Shown here piece after piece: positions 1-6,151 of a stretch of 7,209 nucleotides of DNA (within the stretch, counting starts at the first letter, position 1; each line of letters begins with the position of its first letter). Below the pieces are notes generated by a model, which did not search any database, had not been told where the DNA came from, and saw nothing but the letters and a program-made list of their open reading frames with translations. Source of the stretch: Acidimicrobiaceae bacterium. GTDB lineage: Bacteria > Actinomycetota > Acidimicrobiia > Acidimicrobiales > Bog-793. Both the position numbers and the translations under genes were made by a program. The stretch covers positions 1 to 7,209 of the forward strand of contig JAODBN010000145.1 of the NCBI GenBank assembly GCA_025463965.1, in the 5' to 3' direction.

Positions 1-1901
1 TTCTCGTCGGCACCGTGATCGTGTTCATCGAGGCCATCGCTCATCCCGGCAAGTTCGCCTGGAGCATCTTCATCTGGTTGCTCCTCACCGTGGTCTTCGC
101 CAACTTTGCGGAGGCGATGGCCGAGGGCCGAGGAAAGGCCCAGGCCGAGACGCTGCGGCGAATGCGCTCGGAGACCGAGGCACGCCTGTTGCGGGCCGAC
201 GGCTCAGAGGAGCGCGTCGCGGCGGCGCTGCTCGCCAAAGGCGACTCGGTGGTCTGCGAGGCCGGCGACCTGATCCCCTCCGACGGGGAGATCATCGAGG
301 GGGTCGCCTCAGTCGACGAGTCCGCCATCACTGGCGAATCGGCGCCAGTCATCCGCGAGTCCGGCGGTGACCGCTCTGCGGTCACCGGCGGAACGCGCGT
401 GCTCTCCGACAGGATCGTGGTCCGGATCACGGCCGATCCGGGACACACCTTCTTGGACCGGATGATCGGCCTCGTCGAGGGCGCCAACCGGCAGAAGACC
501 CCGAACGAGATCGCGCTGACGATCCTGCTCGCAGTGCTCACCATCGTCTTCATCCCCGTGGTGGTGACCCTCCAGCCATTCGGGCACTACTCCGGAGCAA
601 CCGTCTCGGTCATCGTGTTGGTGTCCTTGCTGGTCTGCCTGATCCCGACCACGATCGGCGCCCTGCTCTCGGCCATCGGCATTGCCGGGATGGACCGGCT
701 CGTACAGCGCAACGTGCTCGCTATGAGCGGTCGCGCGGTCGAGGCTGCCGGCGATGTCCAGACTCTGCTGCTCGACAAGACCGGGACGATCACGCTCGGA
801 AATCGCATGGCCTCGGAATTCCTTCCGGTCGGCGGCCACAGCGAGGAAGAGCTGGCCGCCGCCGCCCAGCTGGCATCGCTCGCGGACGAGACTCCGGAAG
901 GGCGCTCGATCGTCGTGCTGGCCAAGCAGCGCTTTCAGATCCGCGAGCGGGATCTCGGCGAAGGCCACACCTTCGTGCCATTCTCCGCGACGACACGCAT
1001 GTCCGGTCTCGACGTCGACGGCCTCCAGATCCGCAAGGGGGCCGCGGACTCGGTGAAGCGCTGGGTGACCGATCAGGCAGGGCATCTCCCGGCGGACCTC
1101 GACGGGATCGTCGAGAGGGTCTCGAGGTCCGGGGCCACTCCGCTCGTGGTGGCCGAGGGGTCGATGGTCCTCGGGGTGATCGAGCTCAAGGACGTCGTGA
1201 AGCAGGGCATTCGCGAGAAGTTCGACCAGATGCGCCAGATGGGCATCCGCACCGTCATGATCACCGGGGACAACCCCCTCACGGCCGCGGCGATTGCGCA
1301 GGAGGCCGGTGTCGACGACTTCTTGGCCGAGGCAACTCCCGAGGCGAAGATGGAGCTGATCCGCACCGAGCAGCAGGGAGGAAAGCTCGTCGCCATGACC
1401 GGCGACGGCACGAACGACGCCCCTGCGCTCGCCCAAGCCGACGTCGGCGTGGCGATGAACACTGGGACGACCGCGGCCAAGGAGGCCGGGAACATGGTCG
1501 ACCTCGACTCCAATCCGACCAAGCTCATCGACGTGGTCGAGATCGGCAAGCAGCTCCTCATCACCCGAGGCTCGCTCACCACCTTCTCGATCGCCAACGA
1601 CGTTGCGAAGTACTTCGCAATCATCCCGGCGCTCTTCATTGCCACCTATCCCCAGCTGAACTCATTGAACATCATGAAGTTGCACAGCGCCCAATCCGCC
1701 GTGCTGTCCGCGGTGATCTTCAACGCGCTGGTGATCATCGCCCTGATCCCGCTCGCGCTTCGGGGCGTGCGGTTCCGCGCCGCGGGCTCGGCGGCCATCC
1801 TGCGCCGCAACGTGTTCATCTACGGCGTCGGCGGGATCGTGACACCCTTCCTGTTCATCAAGCTCATCGACCTCATCCTGGTCGCTCTTCACGCCTACTG
1901 A
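1..1901 (+). CDS. kdpB: Potassium-transporting P-type ATPase subunit B, 5'-truncated by the window edge
   Basis: KdpB is the catalytic subunit of the KdpFABC K+ uptake pump in the cytoplasmic membrane. It hydrolyses ATP to drive K+ import through KdpA. The frame is open from base 3, so the gene enters from the left; the GTG at 15 is internal. About 632 residues are visible. Alignment by eye to E. coli KdpB (682 residues) suggests roughly 50 N-terminal codons are missing. Counting from base 15, I see TGES at residues 106-109 (actuator domain; S109 corresponds to the E. coli Ser162 regulatory phosphorylation site), IPTTIG at 210-215 in the ion-path helix, and DKTGT with phospho-Asp D254. Further on are the nucleotide-binding FSATTRMSG and IRKGA segments, MITGDN, GDGTNDAP, and NDVAK in the fifth membrane helix (the conserved Asp/Lys pair of KdpB). 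No key residue is missing. It ends 11 bases before kdpC, consistent with one operon. Identity is very secure. Confidence 0.97.
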   Translation, partial: LVGTVIVFIEAIAHPGKFAWSIFIWLLLTVVFANFAEAMAEGRGKAQAETLRRMRSETEARLLRADGSEERVAAALLAKGDSVVCEAGDLIPSDGEIIEGVASVDESAITGESAPVIRESGGDRSAVTGGTRVLSDRIVVRITADPGHTFLDRMIGLVEGANRQKTPNEIALTILLAVLTIVFIPVVVTLQPFGHYSGATVSVIVLVSLLVCLIPTTIGALLSAIGIAGMDRLVQRNVLAMSGRAVEAAGDVQTLLLDKTGTITLGNRMASEFLPVGGHSEEELAAAAQLASLADETPEGRSIVVLAKQRFQIRERDLGEGHTFVPFSATTRMSGLDVDGLQIRKGAADSVKRWVTDQAGHLPADLDGIVERVSRSGATPLVVAEGSMVLGVIELKDVVKQGIREKFDQMRQMGIRTVMITGDNPLTAAAIAQEAGVDDFLAEATPEAKMELIRTEQQGGKLVAMTGDGTNDAPALAQADVGVAMNTGTTAAKEAGNMVDLDSNPTKLIDVVEIGKQLLITRGSLTTFSIANDVAKYFAIIPALFIATYPQLNSLNIMKLHSAQSAVLSAVIFNALVIIALIPLALRGVRFRAAGSAAILRRNVFIYGVGGIVTPFLFIKLIDLILVALHAY

Positions 1902-1912
1902 GAGGTCTCTCG

Positions 1913-2506
1913 ATGCTGATCAACCTCCGTCGTTCGTTCATCTTTGCCGTCGCCGCGATCGTCCTCGTGTTCGCCTACACCCTCGTGGGCACCGGGCTAT
2001 CTCAACTCGCCTTCAAGCACCAGGCCGATGGCTCCGTCACGGCCAAGGGGTCGACGCTCATCGGGCAGAACTGGAGCAGCCCGAAGTGGTTCCACGGGCG
2101 TCCCGACGACACCGGGCCCTACGCCGCCAACCCGAAGACACACGTTGCCGGCGGCGACAACCCCGGCATGAACAATGGGATCAGCGGAGAGTCGGCGGCT
2201 ACGAATCTTGGTCCGCGATCTGCCACTCTCCTCGCCAACACCCAGGCTCTCGTGGCCTACTGGCACAAGATGGGCGTGAACCCGACGCCCGATCTGGTCA
2301 CCACCTCGGGCAGCGGCTATGACCCGGACATCAGCGCACAGGACGCGATCGTGCAGATCCCGATGGTCTCCAAGGCCACCGGGATCTCGCCGAGCCGGCT
2401 GACGACGCTCATCAATCGGCAGAATCACGGCGCACAGCTGGGCTTCCTGGGTAGCAGCTACGTCAACGTGCTCCAGCTGAACGAGGCGCTCGCGAAGCTT
2501 CGGTGA
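1913..2506 (+). CDS. kdpC: Potassium-transporting ATPase subunit C
   Basis: KdpC is the single-pass membrane subunit of KdpFABC, thought to stabilise the complex and raise ATP affinity of KdpB. The 197-residue product is close to the usual 190-200. It has one N-terminal membrane helix (about residues 9-32) and an extracytoplasmic domain. Family landmarks are GSTLIGQNW (46-54), WFHGRPDD (59-66), the NPGMNNGISGESAATNLGP segment, DLVTTSGSGYDPDIS (127-141), QIPMVSKATGI (148-158) and the C-terminal VNVLQLNEAL. The ATG start is preceded by AGAGG at 1901-1905, seven bases upstream and overlapping the kdpB stop, which supports translational coupling. No kdpD or kdpE follows, so the regulators must be elsewhere or absent. 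Identity is very secure. Confidence 0.96.
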   Translation: MLINLRRSFIFAVAAIVLVFAYTLVGTGLSQLAFKHQADGSVTAKGSTLIGQNWSSPKWFHGRPDDTGPYAANPKTHVAGGDNPGMNNGISGESAATNLGPRSATLLANTQALVAYWHKMGVNPTPDLVTTSGSGYDPDISAQDAIVQIPMVSKATGISPSRLTTLINRQNHGAQLGFLGSSYVNVLQLNEALAKLR

Positions 2507-2507
2507 A

Positions 2508-2521
2508 CGCCGCGAGCGGCG
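2508..2521 (+). terminator. Weak hairpin just after kdpC
   Basis: A 5-bp inverted repeat (CGCCG, loop CGAG, CGGCG) begins two bases after the kdpC stop and is followed by GC-rich sequence with no T-run. It could mark the end of the kdp transcript, but in DNA this rich in GC such a short stem is expected often by chance. Confidence 0.22.
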
Positions 2522-2747
2522 CGCGCACTGAAGCGCAAGAGAGGTCTGCCATCGTCGTCGCCGGTCACGCCGTTCCGAGGAACTTGAGCACTCCGACGCC
2601 CAGGAGGCGCTGATCGGCCGTTGCACCGGCGCTCACCGCACCTCCGCTTCCGGCCAAGGGATGTCGTTTGATCCCGCCATTGGCTCGCGCTTTCCCGAGG
2701 CTTGCGGCGGTGCTCAATGAGCCGGGCATCATTCGCGGTCCTCTCTT

Positions 2748-2774
2748 TTGGTCGAACAGCGCCGGGCTTAGGAT
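2748..2774 (+). promoter_or_regulatory. Candidate promoter of the phosphatase gene (leaderless type)
   Basis: TAGGAT at 2769-2774 fits the TANNNT -10 pattern common in actinobacteria, and its last base lies seven bases before the GTG at 2781. Initiation at the normal distance would therefore put the first transcribed base on or next to the start codon, giving a leaderless mRNA. TTGGTC at 2748-2753 is a poor -35 candidate with a short 15-base spacer. The same bases also contain AGGA (2770-2773), which could instead be a ribosome-binding site seven bases from GTG. Both readings cannot be fully true for one transcript. Confidence 0.35.
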
Positions 2775-2780
2775 GCCGCG

Positions 2781-3968
2781 GTGCCGTTCGACTTCCAGGC
2801 AGCGCTTCGAGCAGCTCGCACTGCCGATCCTGGGTCCGCTCCGGACGTCGTCGCAGGTCTGGCGAGTGATCTCGGAGCGGATGACGTCGTCGTCTACCTC
2901 GTCGACTTCTCTCACCACACGCTCGAGCCGCTCCCCGGCCGCGCCTCGCACGGCGACATCCCGGAGTCCGAACTCGTGGCGACCACCATGGCGGGGCACG
3001 CCTTTACCGAGCAGCGGGTCATGACGGCGGAGCGACCGGGAGGGGTCCGCGTGTGGGTGCCCATCGTCGAGGGATCTGACCGGACCGGAGTGCTCGCCCT
3101 TACGGTTCCGCTCGCCACCGACTCGGTACTGCGCGCCTGCGGGGACCTCGGCCTGTTCGCCGGCTATCTCATCGCCGTCCTGGCGCGCGGGACCGACCTG
3201 TACAACCTTTATCGCCGAAGGCGGAGCATGACGCTTGCCGCAAGCATGCAATGGGATCTGCTCCCGCCGCTGACGATGAAATCGAGCCGCCTCAGTGTCG
3301 CCGGGCTGCTCGAGCCCGCCTACGAGGTCGGCGGCGACTGCTTCGACTATGCCCTGAACGATCGCTTCTTCGAGATAGCGGTGGTCGACGCGGCGGGACA
3401 CGGGGTGACCTCGGCGTTGATCGCGGCGTTGGTGATCGGCTCGTACCGACACGACCGGCGGGAGGGACTCGCTCTCGAGCGGACGCACGCCAATCTCGAC
3501 GCCGTTCTCTCCGCCCAGCTCGAGCCGTCGGCCTTCGCCACGGGCCAGCTCGGACGGATCGACCTCGAGACGGGCGCGCTGCACTGGACGAACGCGGGCC
3601 ATCCGCCGCCGCTTCTCGTCCGCAACGGGGCCGTCGTCGGTGAGCTCGAGTGTCTTCCGTCGCTTCCCTGGGGCTTCGGCTCACTACGCGGCGACCGGGT
3701 GACCCCACTTGGGAGGGCGTCGCTCGAACCGGGGGACAGCGTCCTGTTCTACACAGACGGGGTCACCGAGGCACACGCGACGGGCGAGGAGTCCTTCGGA
3801 CTGGAGCGCCTCGAGGACCTCGTGGGCCAGCACGCGGCGGACCGCACCGATCCTGAGGAGGTCGTGCGTCGCCTGGTGCGAGCGGTCCGCGAGCATCAAG
3901 GCGGCGCGCTCGCCGACGACGCCACCCTCGTTCTCGTGCAGTGGAACGGCACGCGCCGGCCGGTCTGA
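2781..3968 (+). CDS. GAF domain plus SpoIIE/PP2C-type serine/threonine phosphatase
   Basis: This 395-residue soluble protein is a predicted metal-dependent phosphatase of the RsbU/RsbP/SpoIIE group. Such enzymes typically dephosphorylate an anti-anti-sigma (STAS) protein in a partner-switching pathway. Residues about 15-135 look like a divergent GAF sensor domain, with the VRVWVPIVEGSDRTGVLAL strand pattern. A linker helix and switch segment (LAASMQWDLLPP, 152-163) precede the phosphatase domain. Metal-ligand motifs are present: VGGD (D186), DAAGHG (D203), YTDGV (D326) and DDATL (379-383), with WTNAGHPPPLL (269-279) in between. No membrane helix is visible. An in-frame TAG at 2769-2771 makes the GTG at 2781 the first usable start. 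It lies 274 bases after kdpC, so is probably transcribed separately. No STAS or anti-sigma kinase gene is in the window, so the target and signal are unknown. Confidence 0.93.
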   Translation: MPFDFQAALRAARTADPGSAPDVVAGLASDLGADDVVVYLVDFSHHTLEPLPGRASHGDIPESELVATTMAGHAFTEQRVMTAERPGGVRVWVPIVEGSDRTGVLALTVPLATDSVLRACGDLGLFAGYLIAVLARGTDLYNLYRRRRSMTLAASMQWDLLPPLTMKSSRLSVAGLLEPAYEVGGDCFDYALNDRFFEIAVVDAAGHGVTSALIAALVIGSYRHDRREGLALERTHANLDAVLSAQLEPSAFATGQLGRIDLETGALHWTNAGHPPPLLVRNGAVVGELECLPSLPWGFGSLRGDRVTPLGRASLEPGDSVLFYTDGVTEAHATGEESFGLERLEDLVGQHAADRTDPEEVVRRLVRAVREHQGGALADDATLVLVQWNGTRRPV

Positions 3969-3992
3969 ACCGAGGACGCCCGCCCGGCTGCG

Positions 3993-4036
3993 TAATGAGC
4001 TGCGGCCCACCGGCTAATGAGCTGCGGGGCACCGGG
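3993..4036 (+). repeat. Imperfect 22-bp tandem duplication at the convergent gene junction
   Basis: Two adjacent 22-base units (3993-4014 and 4015-4036) share the core TAATGAGCTGCGG and match at 19 of 22 positions, differing at positions 14, 15 and 22. The second unit encodes the last residues of the lipoprotein gene on the - strand, and the first lies just beyond its stop. The stop codon (4014-4016) straddles the unit boundary. A 7-base inverted repeat, CGCCCGG (3981-3987) and CCGGGCG (4032-4038), flanks most of the array, but its loop is 44 bases. Confidence 0.85.
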
Positions 4037-4520
4037 CGCCGAGATAGGCATCGACCCGATCGAGAGCGGCGGCCCCCGCCGGGCTTTGCTGCAGTCCGCC
4101 CCCCATTGTGGCTAGTGGGTTCGTTCCGCCTTGTTGAGCGGCGCGAGCCTGTCGTGCGAACCGCTGCTCGAGGTTCGTGAGATCGGAGCGGAGCGACGTC
4201 GGAGCCACGGAGCCGAGGCCCTCCATCAAGGACGCGAGTCTTTCTGGAGCGAACGACAGCGCGTCGATGAGCCGCAGGAAGTCGTCGTTCCTCCCGGTCC
4301 CGTTGCCGACAGGAACGCGGGCGAGCGCGGCGTGCTCGTTGGAGAGGTCTACGCTCCAAGTGCTGCAGAGGGAGCGGACCGAATGGGGCGAGGCGCCGCC
4401 GCCGCAACCCCCGAGGAAGATGCCGAGCACAGCGGCTGCTGCGGCGACCGTCCGGCCGGGCCGGCGCAAGGCCAGCCTGTACCGACGATCTCGGCGTGCT
4501 TTGCTGAGCCCCCGGGCCAC
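4014..4520 (-). CDS. Predicted small lipoprotein, function unknown
   Basis: I do not recognise this 168-residue protein. The N-terminus has an arginine-rich stretch (residues 8-23) and a hydrophobic segment TVAAAAAVLGIF (24-35), then LGGC with Cys39. This is a reasonable lipobox, so export and lipid anchoring to the outer face of the membrane is predicted. A GGGASP linker follows, then a mostly helical-looking domain with two further cysteines (C52, C164) that could form a disulfide bridging its two ends. The GTG start is supported by GAGAAGG (complement of 4528-4534) seven bases upstream. It lies 69 bases after the amidase gene on the same strand and may be co-transcribed with it. It converges on the phosphatase gene with 45 bases between them, and its stop codon sits on a tandem repeat boundary. 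The signal peptide and ribosome site argue that it is real; homology is untested. Confidence 0.72.
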   Translation of the reverse strand: MARGLSKARRDRRYRLALRRPGRTVAAAAAVLGIFLGGCGGGASPHSVRSLCSTWSVDLSNEHAALARVPVGNGTGRNDDFLRLIDALSFAPERLASLMEGLGSVAPTSLRSDLTNLEQRFARQARAAQQGGTNPLATMGGGLQQSPAGAAALDRVDAYLGARCPAAH

Positions 4521-4589
4521 GCCTCGACCTTCTCACGTCCCGGACCGGCGCGGCCAGGGTCGGGCAGTCGAGGACCCCGAGCCGGGCGT

Positions 4590-5828
4590 TCAGGCCGGGA
4601 GGGTGATGGCGGCCAGGCGAACAAGCAGGTCGTCGTCGCCCCGTCTCCCGACCAACGAGAGCCCGACCGGCAGACCCTCGGCGGCACCGAGGGGCAGGCT
4701 CACGGCAGGAGCGCCGGCGAGGCCGGCCGGAGCGGTCAGGATGAGCGTGCGCCGCCGCAGGTCGTCCTTCTCGCTTCCCTCGAGGTTGAGCCGGGGTGCC
4801 GGTCCGCTCGCGGCCGGCAGCGCGAGCAGACCGTCGCCCATGAGGTCACCGAGGGCCTCGTCCCACGCCCTCTTGGCCGCGCGCGCCTCTGCCACCTGCT
4901 GTTGGCTCACCGAGGCACCGGTTCGGAACCTGGCTTGGACCCCAGGACCGAGCGTCGGGTGTCGGGATGTGATCCAGTCGCCGTGGAGCTGCCACGCCTC
5001 GAAGAACTGGATCGTCCGGAAGGCCTCAAGGATTCGCTCAGGCGTCCAGCCGTCGGGAAGCACCCGTTCTCGGACCGTGAGGCCGAGAACGATCGCGAGC
5101 TCGTGGACTGCGGCGTAGAGCGAGCTCGCCGCGTCGTCGTCAGCGACCGCCATCAGCTCGGGGACGACGACGAGTTCTTCGACCCGGCGCGCGGCAGGAG
5201 CCTGCCAACCCGGAGCGGTTGCCCCGGCGGCGAGCGCCGCCCATCCCTGTCGGAGCGTCTGGCCATCGGGGGCGAAGAGCCCGACGGTGCAAAAGCTCGG
5301 CGCGAGGAGGAACACCCCTTGCTGGTCGATGCGCCCGTGCGTCGGCCGGATGCCGCAGATCCCGCAGTAGGAGGCAGGTACCCGGATCGAGCCCCCGGTG
5401 TCGGTGCCGAGCGCCAGGTCCACGGCCCCCCCGGCGACGGCGACTGCGGAGCCGGAGGAGGAGCCCCCAGGCACGCGATCGGGGGCGATCGGGTTTCGCG
5501 GGGTGCCGTAGTGAACGTTCGTCCCCGCCAGGCTGAAAGCCAGCTCGTCGGTGACCGTCTTGCCCCACAGGTCCGCGCCCGCTGCGAGCAACGCCTCAAC
5601 TGCCACCGCGTGTCGCGTGGCGACGGGAGCGTCCGCGAGCCAGTCTGGATTGCCCGCCCCCGTCCGGGAGCCGGCCACGTCGAACAGGTCCTTACAGGCG
5701 AAGCGAAGTCCCGAGAGCGGGCCCCCGGGCGTACCGATTGCGATCTGGTCCGGACCGACGACGAAGGCCCCGAGGTCGTCGCGCAGCCGAGGGCGCGGGG
5801 CCCCGTCGTCTTCGGCCTCGGCGATCAT
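4590..5828 (-). CDS. Amidase-signature family hydrolase, AMI1-like
   Basis: This is a 412-residue amidase-signature enzyme predicted to hydrolyse a carboxamide to the acid and ammonia in the cytoplasm. The Ser-cisSer-Lys triad is intact: K46 in FACKDLFD, S123 in PGGSSSGSA and S147 in GTDTGGSIRVPAS. The K-to-Ser spacings (77 and 24) and motifs such as DLGAF, GNPDW, NVHYGTP, NPIAPDRVPGGSSSGSAVAV and RVPASYCGICGIRP strongly resemble plant AMI1 (indole-3-acetamide hydrolase, about 425 residues). The length also fits that short subclass rather than GatA, which is nearer 480-500. The substrate is inference only. I chose the ATG at 5828 because a promoter-like pair lies 43-71 bases upstream and the homologous core begins about 19 residues in. 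The frame stays open upstream (ATG at 5942, open to 6047), so a longer N-terminus cannot be excluded. No clear ribosome site precedes 5828. Confidence 0.93.
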   Translation of the reverse strand: MIAEAEDDGAPRPRLRDDLGAFVVGPDQIAIGTPGGPLSGLRFACKDLFDVAGSRTGAGNPDWLADAPVATRHAVAVEALLAAGADLWGKTVTDELAFSLAGTNVHYGTPRNPIAPDRVPGGSSSGSAVAVAGGAVDLALGTDTGGSIRVPASYCGICGIRPTHGRIDQQGVFLLAPSFCTVGLFAPDGQTLRQGWAALAAGATAPGWQAPAARRVEELVVVPELMAVADDDAASSLYAAVHELAIVLGLTVRERVLPDGWTPERILEAFRTIQFFEAWQLHGDWITSRHPTLGPGVQARFRTGASVSQQQVAEARAAKRAWDEALGDLMGDGLLALPAASGPAPRLNLEGSEKDDLRRRTLILTAPAGLAGAPAVSLPLGAAEGLPVGLSLVGRRGDDDLLVRLAAITLPA

Positions 5829-5870
5829 CGGACGAAGATCAGCCGCCGGTCCTCTCCGGCCGGACAGCGC

Positions 5871-5899
5871 AGTATCCTCCGCCCCGCCCGGCACCTCAA
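5871..5899 (-). promoter_or_regulatory. Candidate sigma70-type promoter of the amidase gene
   Basis: On the - strand TTGAGG (complement of 5894-5899) and GATACT (complement of 5871-5876) are separated by exactly 17 bases. Each matches four of six consensus positions. Predicted initiation near 5864 would give a leader of about 35 bases before the ATG at 5828, and would exclude the longer upstream start choices. It rests on sequence pattern alone. Confidence 0.42.
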
Positions 5900-6124
5900 C
5901 CAGTTGGCGAGCCGGCCGATGCTCGAATCGCGAGGCGGTCATGACTCGTCCCGTGCAAGCGACGACCGGGCCTGCTCCGCCGTATCGTGAGCGTGCTCCG
6001 CTGGCAGCAGGGCGCGGGCGCGGACCGATTTCGACACTCAGCCGCACGGTACCGGCCGCGCTCGCAGCTCACAATGGCTTGCTGTTTCAGCCGCGTGAAG
6101 GTTCCTCTGCTCGGGCGCCCACGG

Positions 6125-6142
6125 CCGGCGACTTTCCGCCGG
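6125..6142 (-). terminator. Short hairpin after the HAD gene
   Basis: A 6-bp perfect stem (CCGGCG at 6125-6130, CGCCGG at 6137-6142) with a 6-base loop begins nine bases past the HAD stop codon on the - strand. There is no T-run. The position suits a terminator and, with the downstream promoter candidate, would separate the HAD and amidase transcripts, but the stem is short. Confidence 0.28.
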
Positions 6143-6151
6143 GCAGCGCGA

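Larger units (their letters stand above)
5829..6151. other. Intergenic region between the amidase and HAD genes
   Basis: This 323-base stretch separates two - strand genes. On the amidase side it holds a promoter-like pair (5871-5899) and GGAGAGG (complement of 5851-5857), which is too far from the ATG to be its ribosome site. On the HAD side there is a short hairpin (6125-6142). The amidase frame remains open through most of it, but residues encoded there are Pro/Arg/Gly-rich and match nothing I know in amidases. Around 6068-6110 the composition is less GC-rich than its surroundings. I see no convincing small gene or RNA. Confidence 0.5.

Noticed and set aside
309..1436. Long open frame antisense to kdpB (375 residues)
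   Set aside because: It lies entirely opposite a secure gene, is rich in His/Asp/Arg/Gly as expected for a complement frame of GC-rich coding DNA, and has no recognisable motif.
1900..1911. Inverted repeat GAGAG-GT-CTCTC over the kdpC ribosome-binding site
   Set aside because: The 2-base centre cannot form an RNA loop, leaving at most four pairs; the match is more likely incidental than a translational switch.
2661..2720. 19-residue + strand reading frame between kdpC and the phosphatase
   Set aside because: The purine-rich stretch directly abuts the ATG with no proper spacing, and the peptide has no features; nothing distinguishes it from chance.
2565..3602. 345-residue - strand open frame opposite the phosphatase
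   Set aside because: Its composition is typical of a shadow frame, and the opposite strand carries all PP2C metal motifs.
3981..4038. Bidirectional terminator formed by CGCCCGG and CCGGGCG
   Set aside because: Seven pairs with a 44-base loop is weak, and one arm lies within the lipoprotein coding sequence; kept only as a note on the repeat.
4131..5990. 619-residue + strand open frame across the lipoprotein and amidase genes
   Set aside because: Low-complexity Arg/Gly/Pro/Glu composition without motifs, antisense to an amidase with a full catalytic triad.
5829..6047. N-terminal extension of the amidase up to 6047
   Set aside because: The encoded residues are Pro/Arg/Gly-rich and unlike amidase N-termini, and a promoter-like pair lies within them; the shorter ATG start gives a family-typical length.
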